Assembly: GCF_041903755.1 (NCBI RefSeq)
Contig: NZ_JBBWVE010000016.1
Location: 62,001 to 126,000 of the forward strand
Origin: Thiocapsa roseilacustris
Lineage (GTDB): Bacteria > Pseudomonadota > Gammaproteobacteria > Chromatiales > Chromatiaceae
Direction of reading: 5' to 3'
DNA length: 64,000 bases
The first letter of the stretch is position 1. The number at the start of each line of letters is the position of its first letter. A program made the translations under genes and the position numbers. The notes beneath the pieces are model-generated. The model had not been told where the DNA came from. It searched no databases and worked only from the letters and a program-made list of their open reading frames with translations. This document shows positions 51,928 through 60,873 of the stretch, in pieces.

Positions 51928-52174
51928 GAGTTTTGCCCCTTGATCGTTAACGACTCGCCAACCCTGCGAACTAAGCTCCGATCAGGGTTTTTCAACCCCG
52001 TTCTCATCGGAGCCCTGCCTCTCGTCGTCGGCGCCTACCTAGGGAACGGCCCCGAATCCCTCGCCACTGTGGTTAGATCGTCTTCCGACGCTCTGAAACG
52101 CGACACCAGAGGGCCGTTTGCGGAGACATGACCGCGCCGACTCCCGACGGTGAATACCCCCGATTGGGCGCGGT

Positions 52175-52837
52175 TCAGTGGCGGTGCTCGGCAGTATCCA
52201 TGCTCGCTGCCGCGGCCATATCGAGAAGTCCGCGCATCAGCGCGGCGCGGTCACCCGTCGGGAGGGTCTCGATCAAGGCCTGTTTGTCCTCCGGGCTTAG
52301 CGGGAGATGGGCGCACAAAAGATTCGTCAGGTCCTTGTCGGCCATCTGCTCGACATCGTCCCAAGGGACCTCTACGCCGCGCAAAGCGCAGTAGGCCTTC
52401 AGCGAGGTCAAAAAGCCCTTGCGATCCGCGATCGGGGAGTCGCTCTCCTGATAGTCTGCCGCGAACCGCTCCCAGTCCGCGCGAACCTGCCGATAGCCGT
52501 GTTCTTCGGCGATCTCGCTGATCACTTGGAAGCGGCACACCCCGGTTAGTACCAGGACGATTCTGCCGTCGGTCGTCTCGCTGTAGGAGGTGATTCGACC
52601 GGCGCAACCGATTCGGTGGATCTCCGGCACCTCCTCGTTCATGGTCTCGCTGGTGGGCTGAATCATGCCGATGAGGTGATTCGATGCCAATGCATCCGTC
52701 ACCATCTTGACATAACGTGGCTCGAAGATGTTGAGCGGTAACTGCACTCCCGGCAAGACCACGGCGCCGGGCAACGGGAAGATCGGGATCTCGGCGGGTA
52801 AGTCGGAGAATTTCGGAAAAAACGGGGTGCGGGTCAT
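52175..52837 (-). CDS. LON substrate-binding domain protein
   Basis: The 220-residue protein consists of the N-terminal substrate-binding domain of Lon without the ATPase and protease parts. It opens IPIFPLPGAVVLPGVQLPLN, then IFEPRYVKMVTDALASN and IGMIQP, with GCAGRITSYSETTDGRIVLVLTGVCRF (about 80-105), which is the canonical LON pattern. A helical C terminus (ADKDLTNLLCAHLPLSPEDKQALIETL) follows. Free-standing LON proteins of this size are common in proteobacteria and are thought to bind proteins. It precedes iscA in the same direction. Confidence 0.9.
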   Translation of the reverse strand: MTRTPFFPKFSDLPAEIPIFPLPGAVVLPGVQLPLNIFEPRYVKMVTDALASNHLIGMIQPTSETMNEEVPEIHRIGCAGRITSYSETTDGRIVLVLTGVCRFQVISEIAEEHGYRQVRADWERFAADYQESDSPIADRKGFLTSLKAYCALRGVEVPWDDVEQMADKDLTNLLCAHLPLSPEDKQALIETLPTGDRAALMRGLLDMAAAASMDTAEHRH

Positions 52838-53368
52838 CGGCTGCTCCAGCGCCCGAACCCGCGGGAGGTTCCGGCGATGCGGTTGATCGAATGCGACGTC
52901 AGAGAGCTAGATGGGGTGTCGGTCGCACTTCCCTAGACGGGTGCGCACTCAACCCGGAGAATCTTTGCCGCCGGGATCCTGCGGGGCGGTCCGATCGTCG
53001 AGGCCGGATCCGAGCCGATAGCAAACATGATCGGAGGCGTGCCGATCTCGGTCGTCGGCATGATATACCGAGCGCAGGCCAGCCGCCGATCGCCGAGCGG
53101 ACCCTCGCCAAGGTGCTGCCGAGCCCGGCAGGGCGGCAGGTCCGCGTCGTGCGGGCTTAAGCGCATCGTTGGTATCGGCATCCGCCGATCTTTGTCCCGA
53201 TGCTGGAAATCCTGCGACCTGGACGCACCATTGCGAGCGAGCCGGTGATCGATGGTCGCGGTTTTCCCGAGGTTGCGTGACGCGTCCACGGTTCCTCGGG
53301 CTCGGCGGTGAGGCATCGAGCCGTTCGGATGACATCCGAGCCCCGAGAAGTCGCCGTTTCGGCTGCAC
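52838..53368. other. 531-bp gap between the LON gene and egtB, no gene supported
   Basis: Open frames occur on both strands (for example 52933-53316 minus and 53027-53248 plus) but none has a convincing start, membrane or domain pattern. The region is as GC-rich as its neighbours. The egtB and LON gene promoters should lie here; I see no clear -35/-10 pair. Confidence 0.5.
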
Positions 53369-54721
53369 GTGTCTATGGAACCCGATCCGTCAACAACCGA
53401 GAGCGAGACTCAGATGTCCCTTCAACCCGCTGGTGCCTACCAGGACGCTGCTGTGCGTGCGGATCTATCGCGCGACTTTAGGCGCGTCCGCGCCCTGACC
53501 GAACAGCTGTGCAAGCCGCTCGCGATCGAAGATTACATGCTCCAGACTCGAATCGAGACGAGCCCGCCGAAGTGGCACCTGGCCCATGTCTCCTGGTTCT
53601 ACGAGACCTTCCTGCTGAGGCCATTCCTGCCCGGCTACCGGGTCTTCCACCCGCGTTTCGAGTATCTCTTCAACAGCTACTACGAGCAGACCGGAACGGG
53701 CTTCTGGCCGAGACCCGAGCGGGGACTCCTGTCCCGGCCGACGGTCGCAGAGGTCTACGACTACCGGCATCATGTCGACGAGGCGATGCTCAGACTCATC
53801 GACGAGTGTGCGTCGGCCGATTGGCCGACCGTCGCCCAACGTCTGCACATCGGTCTGCATCACGAGCAGCAGCACCAAGAGCTCCTGGTGACCGACATCA
53901 AGCAAAACTTTGCCTACAACCCATTGCGGCCCGCCTACCGGGAGGATCTGCCGCACGCCCCGCCGGTTGATCCGGATCCGCTGTATTGGGTTGGTTTCGA
54001 GGGGGGGCTGGTCGAGATCGGCACGGGTTCGCAGGGTTTCGCCTACGACAACGAAGGCCCCCGCCATCGGACCTTTCTCGCGCCCTATGCCCTTGCCGAT
54101 CGCCCCGTGACCAACGGCGAATTTCGACGGTTCATCGACGACGGAGGCTATCGCGATCCGGCCCTTTGGTTATCCGACGGCTGGGCGACGGTCCGCAAGG
54201 AGGGCTGGCAATCCCCGCTCTACTGGGAAGAGATCGACGGGGACTGGCAGATCATGACGCTCGGCGGGATGCGCCCGCTGAATCCGGCCGAGCCGGTCTG
54301 TCACGTCAGCTACTTCGAGGCCGACGCCTTCGCGACCTGGGCCGGCAAGCGGCTGCCGACCGAGGCCGAGTGGGAGCATGCCGCGGAAGGTGTGTTCGCC
54401 AAAGGCAACTTCGTCGGCGAAGGATATCTCCATCCACGCCCTGCCGCGCGCGGCGTCGAGGATCAAGCGGGCGGGCTCAGGCAACTCTTCGGCGATGTCT
54501 GGGAGTGGACGGCGTCCGCCTATCTGCCCTACCCGGGTTATCGGGCGGCGGCCGGTGCGCTCGGTGAGTACAACGGCAAGTTCATGTGCAATCAGATGGT
54601 GCTCCGCGGCGGATCCTGTGCCAGCTCGCAGGATCACCTACGGGCGACCTATCGCAACTTTTTCTATCCCCAAGAGCGCTGGCAGTTCAAGGGATTTCGA
54701 CTCGCGGAGACGACACCATGA
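53369..54721 (+). CDS. egtB: Ergothioneine biosynthesis protein EgtB (sulfoxide synthase)
   Basis: EgtB is the non-haem iron enzyme that joins trimethylhistidine (hercynine) with a thiol such as gamma-glutamylcysteine or cysteine and oxidises it to a sulfoxide. The 450-residue protein has a DinB-like helical domain with the metal His residues in KWHLAHVSWFYETF and HIGLHHEQQHQELLV, and a C-terminal FGE-sulfatase domain with KRLPTEAEWEHAAEGVF, GDVWEWTASAY and VLRGGSCASS. The start is uncertain (GTG 53369, ATG 53375 or ATG 53414). It overlaps egtD by the ATGA at 54718-54721. The two genes are enough for the short route to ergothioneine sulfoxide; a separate C-S lyase (EgtE) is not seen. Confidence 0.93.
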   Translation: MSMEPDPSTTESETQMSLQPAGAYQDAAVRADLSRDFRRVRALTEQLCKPLAIEDYMLQTRIETSPPKWHLAHVSWFYETFLLRPFLPGYRVFHPRFEYLFNSYYEQTGTGFWPRPERGLLSRPTVAEVYDYRHHVDEAMLRLIDECASADWPTVAQRLHIGLHHEQQHQELLVTDIKQNFAYNPLRPAYREDLPHAPPVDPDPLYWVGFEGGLVEIGTGSQGFAYDNEGPRHRTFLAPYALADRPVTNGEFRRFIDDGGYRDPALWLSDGWATVRKEGWQSPLYWEEIDGDWQIMTLGGMRPLNPAEPVCHVSYFEADAFATWAGKRLPTEAEWEHAAEGVFAKGNFVGEGYLHPRPAARGVEDQAGGLRQLFGDVWEWTASAYLPYPGYRAAAGALGEYNGKFMCNQMVLRGGSCASSQDHLRATYRNFFYPQERWQFKGFRLAETTP

Positions 54722-55788
54722 CCCAATTCAGCGCCTTGCAACGCTCCGAGACAGAGCTGTTTCCGCAGGAGACGACAGACCGGGAGGCGGTGAACGCACG
54801 CCGATCGCTGCAGACTCCGGGCTCGATTCGGTTCTTCGACTACCGACCGACCCCGGCGGACGTGCGCGCCGAGGTCTTGGAAGGGTTGGGACGTCCGGCC
54901 AAGTGTCTGTCGCCGAAGCTCTTCTACGACCAGCGCGGCTCGCAGCTCTTCGACGCCATTACCGAGCTGCCCGAGTATTACCCGGCACGAACCGAGATCG
55001 GAATCCTGCGCGAATATGGCTCCGCGATGGCCGACCTGCTCGGGCGGGACAACGTTCTGATCGAGCTCGGAAGCGGGAGCAGTCTGAAGATTCAAACCCT
55101 GCTCGCCGCGCTGCAGCCCAGCGTCTACATGCCCGTGGATATCTCCAAAGAGCATCTGCTGGAGTCTGCCCATGCCCTGGCCGAGCGCTTCCCGGGTCTG
55201 TCGATCCGCGCCGCCTGCGCGGACTACTCGGCCCCCTTTAGGCTCCCTTTGGAGCCGGACTGGACCGATCTGGCCGCGTTCTTTCCGGGTTCGAGTATCG
55301 GCAACTTTGATCCCGACGAGGCGCGCCTTCTCCTCGGGCGTGTCGCGAGCCTGCTCGGTACCGGCGGGCGGCTCCTCATCGGTGTCGACCTTCCGAAGGA
55401 TCCGGCGATCCTGAACGCGGCCTACGATGATGCCCAAGGCGTGACCGCTGCCTTCAACCTCAACCTCTTGAGCCGGATCAATCGCGAGCTGGAAGGCGAC
55501 TTCGACTTGGATGCCTTTAGCCACCATGCCTTTTTCAACACCGAGCGCAGTCGCGTGGAGATGCATTTGGTCAGCAGGATCGAGCAACGGGTCGAGGTTG
55601 CAGGGGTGCGCTTCGGTTTTCGTGCCGGGGAGACGATTCATACCGAAAATTCGTACAAGTACGGGATCGACGCCTTCCATCGGCTCGCCGGTGATGCCGG
55701 CTTCGCTGCCGAGGAGGTCTGGACCGACGAGCAAGGGCTCTTCAGCGTGCACTGTCTGCGTGTCGTGGACGACTGCTCGGGGAGTTGA
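54718..55788 (+). CDS. egtD: L-histidine N-alpha-methyltransferase EgtD
   Basis: EgtD trimethylates histidine to hercynine using S-adenosylmethionine. The 356-residue protein has the SAM-binding ELGSGSSLKIQTLLAAL, the KLFYDQRGSQLFDAITELPEYYPARTE region (about 66-92) including the substrate Asp/Tyr residues, PGSSIGNFDPDEA, and EMHLVSRIEQRV. The family's C-terminal ENSYKYGIDAF, whose Tyr/Glu bind histidine, is intact. The ATG at 54718 overlaps the egtB stop codon. A longer reading from 54586 runs inside egtB. Confidence 0.93.
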   Translation: MTQFSALQRSETELFPQETTDREAVNARRSLQTPGSIRFFDYRPTPADVRAEVLEGLGRPAKCLSPKLFYDQRGSQLFDAITELPEYYPARTEIGILREYGSAMADLLGRDNVLIELGSGSSLKIQTLLAALQPSVYMPVDISKEHLLESAHALAERFPGLSIRAACADYSAPFRLPLEPDWTDLAAFFPGSSIGNFDPDEARLLLGRVASLLGTGGRLLIGVDLPKDPAILNAAYDDAQGVTAAFNLNLLSRINRELEGDFDLDAFSHHAFFNTERSRVEMHLVSRIEQRVEVAGVRFGFRAGETIHTENSYKYGIDAFHRLAGDAGFAAEEVWTDEQGLFSVHCLRVVDDCSGS

Positions 55789-56108
55789 TGTCGACCGCTA
55801 CGACCCCCGGAGCACGCCACGCGCGGCGCCCGAGTGCGTTGCAACGCCTTGTCGTAGAATCACTGCGACGCCTCGTTGCGACTTGCCGGACACCGCGCGG
55901 GATGCACTATTGCGAGCTCGGGCGGTAGACAAGTCGGGAGAGGTTCGGTCGGGTTGCGGGTGGCGAAGCTCCGAGGATGCCCGACAGGATATCCCCGACA
56001 GACGCCGGGCTTTTGTCGGTCGGGCTTCGGCAAGGTAGTATCCGAGTCTCGATTCGCACCCTTTTCGCGACGGCCCGTATGGCGGCTGTCCGCACAGAGT
56101 AACGCCCG
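55789..56108. other. 320-bp gap before ppc, no gene supported
   Basis: No frame here has plausible coding features. GCCCG (55979-55983) and CGGGC near 56000 with a following T4 could form a weak terminator for egtBD. The ppc promoter should be here, but I cannot place a convincing pair of boxes. Confidence 0.4.
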
Positions 56109-58901
56109 ATGAACGCTGTTCCACAAGACCAGGCGCTGGAGCGCGACGTCCAGCTCTTTACGGCACTGCTCGGCGAGGTGCTGCGCGAGCACAGCCGCAA
56201 GCGCGTGTTGGTGATCGTCGAGCGTCTGCGCGACGGCTTCATGCAGCTGCGCGAAGGCGACGACCCCGAGCTGCGCGAGAAGCTGATGAAGCGGATCGAG
56301 GGGTTGGACGCTCAGACGCTTTCGGAGGTTATCCGCGCCTTCAACATCTATTTCGGCCTAGTCAATACCGCCGAGGAGCTCAACGCCTATCTTGCCCGCA
56401 TGGATCTGATCTCGGCCGGTCAGCGGCTCTGGGTCGGCTCCTTCGACGATATGGCGCGCGGGCTCAAGGACGACGGGGTGAGCCCGGAGAGCTTCCAGAG
56501 CCTGCTTGAGCACCTGATCTATCTTCCGGTCTTCACCGCGCATCCCACCGAGGCCAAGCGACGGACGACCTTGGAGACCTTCCGCCGGATCTTTCTGGTC
56601 GGCCAGGATCTGCACCGCAGCAAGCTCAACGACGAGGAGTTGGAGGATCGCCTCCAAGAGATCCTCACCCAGATCCAGATCCTTTGGAAGACCGACGAGG
56701 TGCGAATCCACAAGCCGCAGGTCACCGACGAGGTGCGGCAAGGGCTCTACTTCTTCCGCGAGTCGCTCTTCGAGGCCGTCCCCCGGGTCTATCGCTTTCT
56801 GGAGAAGGCGGTGCGCCGGGTCTACGGTTCGCAATGCGGGATCAAGGTCCCGAGCTTCATCCGGTTCGGTTCCTGGATCGGCGGGGACCGCGACGGCAAC
56901 CCCTTTGTGAAGCCCGAGACCACCGAGCTTGCCGTTCGCATGCACGGCGAGCTGGTCCTGGAGCTATATCTCGAGCGCATCCGCAAGCTGCACCGCATGC
57001 TCAGCCATGCCAGCTCCATCTGCCAGCCGTCGCCGGCCCTCTTGGACAGCCTCGATTCCGACGAGGACTATTGGGTCGACACGATGGGCCAGAGCCTGCG
57101 TCGCTACGTCCACGAGCCCTATCGGCGCAAGCTGGCGATGATGGATCACCGTCTGAGCGCGAATCTCGAGCGTATCCGCTCGCGCATGGCGGGACGGTAC
57201 GATCCGAGCCAACCGGACGGTTACCCGAGCGAGCGCGGCTTTCTCGGCGACCTCTATCTGATTCGCGACTCGCTGCACCACCACGGCGATGCCAATGCCG
57301 CCGCCGGCCCCTTGCAGGATCTCATCCGGCTCGCCGAGACCTTCGGCTTTCACCTGGTTCATCTCGACATCCGTCAGGAATCGATTCGCCACACCCAGGC
57401 CGTGACCGAGCTGTTCGCGCGCCAAGCCGGCGCTCCCTACTATCAGGCCTTCGACGAGGAGCAGCGCCTGATGGCCTTGGCGGAGGCCATCGCCCATCCG
57501 CACCCCTTCGTGATCGACAAGGCGACCTTGACCCCGGAGACCCGCGAGACCCTGGAGGTCTTCGAGGTGATGGCGCGCATGCGCGCCGAGATCAGCGAGA
57601 ACTTGTTCGGCCAGTACGTCATCTCCATGACCCATTACGCCAGTCATGTGATGGAGGTCATGCTGTTGGCACGGCTTGCCGGACTCGCCGGCAATGATCG
57701 CCAGGGCTGGTTCTGCAAGATCCAGATCTCGCCCCTGTTCGAGACGATCGACGACCTGAATCGGATCGGCGAGGTGATGGGGCGATTGTTCCGGGATCCG
57801 ACCTATAGCGCGCTGCTGAAGGCATCGGGTAATCAGCAGGAGGTGATGCTCGGGTATTCGGATTCCTGTAAAGACGGCGGCATCCTGGCCTCGAGCTGGC
57901 GTCTCTACGAGGCGCAGCGCCGCGTGATCCAGCTCGCCGATGACGAGGGTGTCTCCTGCCGGCTCTTCCACGGACGCGGCGGCACGGTCGGGCGCGGCGG
58001 TGGGCCGACCCACGAGGCCATCCTCGCCCAACCCACAGACACGGTGCATGGTCAGATCAAGCTCACCGAGCAGGGCGAGGTGCTGTCGTATCGCTACGCC
58101 AATCCGGAGACCGCACGCTACGAGCTGACCCTGGGCATCAGCGGGCTCATCAAGGCCAGCCGCTGTCTGATCGAGCCGCCGCCGGAGGACCGCAAGGACT
58201 ACCTCGGCATCATGGACGAGCTCGCCCGCTACGGCGAAGATGCCTATCGGAAGCTCACCCAGGAGACCGATGGCTTTCTCGATTATTTCTACGAGTGCAC
58301 CCCGCTCGACGGCATCGCCCTGCTGAACATCGGCTCGCGCCCGTCACATCGCAAGAAGGCGGATCGCTCCTTGAAGTCCATCCGCGCGATCCCCTGGGTC
58401 TTCGGATGGGCCCAGTCGCGTCAGACCTTGCCGGCCTGGTTCGGAATCGGCTATGCCATCGAGCGGTATCGGGGCAACGAGCTCGATCGCCTCGTGAAGC
58501 TCCAGAAGATGTATCAGGATTGGCCCTATTTCCGGGCTCTCTTGTCCAACACCCAGATGTCGCTTTTCAAGGCCGAGATGCATATCGCGCGTGCCTACGC
58601 CCGCTTGGCCGAGAACCAGGAGCGGGCGCAGGCGATCTACGGCGTTATCGAGGCCGAATACGGACGCACCCTCACTCAGGTCATGAACGTCGCCGGTTTG
58701 CGCGGTCTCATGGAGGAGACCCCGGATCTCCAGCACTCGCTGGCGCGTCGCAACATCTATTTAGACCCCTTGAATCACATCCAGGTCTCTTTACTGGAAC
58801 GCTACCGCGCCGAGCGGGACGAAGAGAAGCGAGAGGAGTGGCTGGATCCGCTGCTGCGATCGATTAATGCGATTGCGGCGGGGATGCGCAATACCGGGTG
58901 A
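56109..58901 (+). CDS. ppc: Phosphoenolpyruvate carboxylase
   Basis: Ppc fixes bicarbonate onto phosphoenolpyruvate to give oxaloacetate. The 930-residue protein has VFTAHPTEAKRRTTLE (catalytic His), WIGGDRDGNPFVKPETT, HLVHLDIRQESIRHT, the catalytic GYSDSCKDGGILASSWRLYEAQR segment (about 580-602) and FHGRGGTVGRGGGPTHEAI (about 619-637, with the glycine loop and catalytic Arg). The C terminus NTG is the usual ending. It is 40-50 residues longer than in E. coli. It is alone in its transcript; a coiled-coil gene starts 107 bases later. Confidence 0.97.
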   Translation: MNAVPQDQALERDVQLFTALLGEVLREHSRKRVLVIVERLRDGFMQLREGDDPELREKLMKRIEGLDAQTLSEVIRAFNIYFGLVNTAEELNAYLARMDLISAGQRLWVGSFDDMARGLKDDGVSPESFQSLLEHLIYLPVFTAHPTEAKRRTTLETFRRIFLVGQDLHRSKLNDEELEDRLQEILTQIQILWKTDEVRIHKPQVTDEVRQGLYFFRESLFEAVPRVYRFLEKAVRRVYGSQCGIKVPSFIRFGSWIGGDRDGNPFVKPETTELAVRMHGELVLELYLERIRKLHRMLSHASSICQPSPALLDSLDSDEDYWVDTMGQSLRRYVHEPYRRKLAMMDHRLSANLERIRSRMAGRYDPSQPDGYPSERGFLGDLYLIRDSLHHHGDANAAAGPLQDLIRLAETFGFHLVHLDIRQESIRHTQAVTELFARQAGAPYYQAFDEEQRLMALAEAIAHPHPFVIDKATLTPETRETLEVFEVMARMRAEISENLFGQYVISMTHYASHVMEVMLLARLAGLAGNDRQGWFCKIQISPLFETIDDLNRIGEVMGRLFRDPTYSALLKASGNQQEVMLGYSDSCKDGGILASSWRLYEAQRRVIQLADDEGVSCRLFHGRGGTVGRGGGPTHEAILAQPTDTVHGQIKLTEQGEVLSYRYANPETARYELTLGISGLIKASRCLIEPPPEDRKDYLGIMDELARYGEDAYRKLTQETDGFLDYFYECTPLDGIALLNIGSRPSHRKKADRSLKSIRAIPWVFGWAQSRQTLPAWFGIGYAIERYRGNELDRLVKLQKMYQDWPYFRALLSNTQMSLFKAEMHIARAYARLAENQERAQAIYGVIEAEYGRTLTQVMNVAGLRGLMEETPDLQHSLARRNIYLDPLNHIQVSLLERYRAERDEEKREEWLDPLLRSINAIAAGMRNTG

Positions 58902-59008
58902 CGGGCCGCCGATCCGTCCGAGGCAGGTCTGGACTGGTCGGGACCGGGATACCGAATCTGGGATAGACTGTGCTCATAGCACCGGATGTCAGCAGGGTGA
59001 CGAATCGA

Positions 59009-59491
59009 ATGGGCTCTGTCGTCGAACTTTACGAGGCACTCGCCAGCGCGCCTGACGATCGGGCGCGCGCGCGGGTAATCGCTTCCGCCTTCGAGCGTTT
59101 GGAGGAACGTTACCCGCACTTGCCGGACTTGGTGACCAATCAGCAGCTGCGTGAGACCGAGCTGCGGCTTCAGAGAGAGATCGAGCACTTACGTGCCGAT
59201 CTTGTGGTGCGGATCGAGCAGCTCCGGGGCGAGGTCAAGACCGAGATCGAGCAGTTGCGGGGCGAGGTCAAGACCGAGATCGAGCAGCTGCGGGGCGAGG
59301 TCAAGACCGAGATCGAGCAGCTGCGCGGTGATCTGCGCGAAACCGAGCTGCGACTCCAGAAGGAGATCCAGCAGCTTCGCGGCGAGGTCATGACCGCGAT
59401 CGAGCGCAGCCGCAATACCTTGCTGATGTGGCTCATACCCCTCATGTTTGCTCAGGTCGGCGCATTGACGGCGCTGGTGAAGCTGCTCTGA
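59009..59491 (+). CDS. Membrane-anchored coiled-coil protein with 11-residue repeats
   Basis: I recognise the build but not a proven function. From ATG 59009 the protein is 160 residues: an N-terminal helical part (VVELYEALASAPDDRARARVIASAFERL), then a coiled coil with nearly perfect 11-residue repeats (EQLRGEVKTEI) at about 69-101, and a single C-terminal membrane helix (TLLMWLIPLMFAQVGALTALVKLL). It resembles the CCDC90/DUF1640-type proteins, which anchor coiled coils to membranes. Starts GTG 58997 or 58970 are alternatives. Hendecad repeats favour right-handed coiled coils. It lies between ppc and xpaC, all in the same direction. Confidence 0.65.
   Translation: MGSVVELYEALASAPDDRARARVIASAFERLEERYPHLPDLVTNQQLRETELRLQREIEHLRADLVVRIEQLRGEVKTEIEQLRGEVKTEIEQLRGEVKTEIEQLRGDLRETELRLQKEIQQLRGEVMTAIERSRNTLLMWLIPLMFAQVGALTALVKLL
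59213..59311 (+). repeat. Three tandem 33-bp repeats inside the coiled-coil gene
   Basis: Copies at 59213-59245, 59246-59278 and 59279-59311 differ at only one or two bases, and a partial fourth starts at 59312. The 33-bp period equals 11 codons, so copy number could change without shifting the frame. Confidence 0.85.
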
Positions 59492-59668
59492 CGAGGGAGG
59501 GCTTACGCCCTCGAGTACATCCCGTAGCGGAAATCCGAGTATGCCCGAGTTACGAACGATCGTCCCTCCATCGCCAACGCGACCCCCTTTGGGTCTCCGT
59601 CTGCTTGGTGGGGTCTTGCTCACCTTCAGCGTGGGTCTGGTCTCTTGTCAGGCGATGTTCGTCCTCTG

Positions 59669-60589
59669 ATGGCCGGTCCCGCGAGCACCCCTCCCGAGCA
59701 GCGTCGGACGCTGAGTCTGACCGAGCTGATTCTCGGGGTCAGGCCGGATCGTCACCCTGATCCCGACACGACTATGCCCGCCCGGGGAAAACCTCGCGCG
59801 AAAGGCACGCTCCTGTTCCTCCTCCCGATCCCGCTGCTGATCGGTGCCTTGATCGGGCTCGGGGCCGGTCAGTTGGATGTCGTCTTGGTCGACGGGGGCA
59901 TCTTCGCGCTTTTCATGGCGGCAGCCGATCTGACCCGTCGGGGGCTGCGCGCGGAGTACGCCCAACAGATCCTGCGGTTTTCGCGGCTCCAGCGCATCCC
60001 GCTGAAGACCATCGGCGGTTTGCTGACAGGCGCTGCGACCGGACTGGCCGCCTGGTTGGCGGTCGGGCAGGGGCCCGCGCTCAGCCTCGTTTATGCGACG
60101 GTGGCCATGATCGGCTTTCACCTGATCTATGGGCTTGAGCCGCTCGGTCGAGCACGTCCCTTCGCGACCGACGACGAGCGGACGCGCAAGGTCGCGGCGG
60201 CCTTGGACGAGGCCGAGCGCAAGCTGATTGACCTGGACCGCGCGGCGAAGACCATCGCCAATCCGGAGTTGAAGATCCGCCTGCAACGTATCGGCTCGCA
60301 GGGCCGGTCGATCCTGAATCAGATCGCGGATCGACCCACCGACCTGTTTCGTGCACGCAAGTTTTTGAGCGTTTATCTCGACGGTGTCCAGCAGGTCGCC
60401 GACGGTTACGCGCGGACCCATCGTCTGGCGGATTCGCGTGAGTTGGAGCAGAATTTTCGGAATGTCCTGGTGACGGTCGAGCAGGTGTTCGACGAGCAAC
60501 ACCAGCGGCTTCTGAAGACGGACGTCATGGACCTCGATATCCAGATCGAGGTGCTGAAGAAGCAGCTCGAGCGCGAAGGAATTCAGTAG
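59669..60589 (+). CDS. XpaC-family protein (5-bromo-4-chloroindolyl phosphate hydrolysis family)
   Basis: This protein of about 306 residues has two to four membrane helices (TLLFLLPIPLLIGALIGLGAG and LLTGAATGLAAWLAVGQG, then VYATVAMIGFHLIYGL) followed by a long helical cytosolic part (RTRKVAAALDEAERKLIDLD to the end, LEREGIQ). This is the XpaC family build. The start is uncertain (ATG 59669 or TTG 59645). In many bacteria xpaC precedes telA, exactly as here, and both are linked to resistance to toxic anions and envelope agents. A repeat begins two bases after the TAG stop and separates the two genes. Confidence 0.85.
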   Translation: MAGPASTPPEQRRTLSLTELILGVRPDRHPDPDTTMPARGKPRAKGTLLFLLPIPLLIGALIGLGAGQLDVVLVDGGIFALFMAAADLTRRGLRAEYAQQILRFSRLQRIPLKTIGGLLTGAATGLAAWLAVGQGPALSLVYATVAMIGFHLIYGLEPLGRARPFATDDERTRKVAAALDEAERKLIDLDRAAKTIANPELKIRLQRIGSQGRSILNQIADRPTDLFRARKFLSVYLDGVQQVADGYARTHRLADSRELEQNFRNVLVTVEQVFDEQHQRLLKTDVMDLDIQIEVLKKQLEREGIQ

Positions 60590-60591
60590 CT

Positions 60592-60845
60592 AAACCGCGC
60601 TAAGGTTAACATGCGTCGTTTCGGGGTCGGTGTCCTGTCGCCGCGACCAATGGCCTCGGTGGGGCGCGGTTTAGGAGGGGCAATTATAGTGAGCTCGAAG
60701 TTTGGTGCATCCACAGTCCTTGGCAGGTACGCGGTTTAAGCCTCTATATTTGTTAATTTTTTAAACCGCGCCGGCTCAAGCGGTCGTCAAGTCTGCCGGG
60801 GCCGATCCCATCCGAAAACAGCGCATACCGCGCCGGGCGCGGTTT
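60592..60845. repeat. Extended composite repeat between xpaC and telA
   Basis: A unit at 60592-60672 (81 bp, head beside the xpaC stop) is followed by the remnant of a second unit ending CGCGGTTT at 60737, an AT-rich linker (60738-60762) and a third unit 60763-60845 with its head facing telA. The last unit is nearly the same as the reverse complement of 753-835. The middle unit seems truncated where it meets the first. telA's own GGGAGAG ribosome binding site lies after the repeat. Confidence 0.8.
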
Positions 60846-60873
60846 ATTATCCAAATCGATTGGGAGAGATTGT

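Noticed and set aside
51960..51992. AACCCTG/CAGGGTT stem followed by T5 on the plus strand
   Set aside because: Both neighbouring genes are on the minus strand, so a plus-strand terminator has no gene to serve.
52933..53316. 127-codon minus-strand open frame
   Set aside because: Composition is like shadow frames here, with no start signal, no hydrophobic or domain pattern and an equally open frame on the other strand.
59213..59330. Tandem repeats as a possible CRISPR array
   Set aside because: The 33-bp copies are contiguous without spacers and stay in frame within a coding sequence.
1..60845. Inversion between the repeats at 753 and 60845 as the cause of the ffh-rpsP split
   Set aside because: Undoing such an inversion would place ffh and rpsP in opposite orientations, not restore the usual order, so it cannot by itself explain the split.
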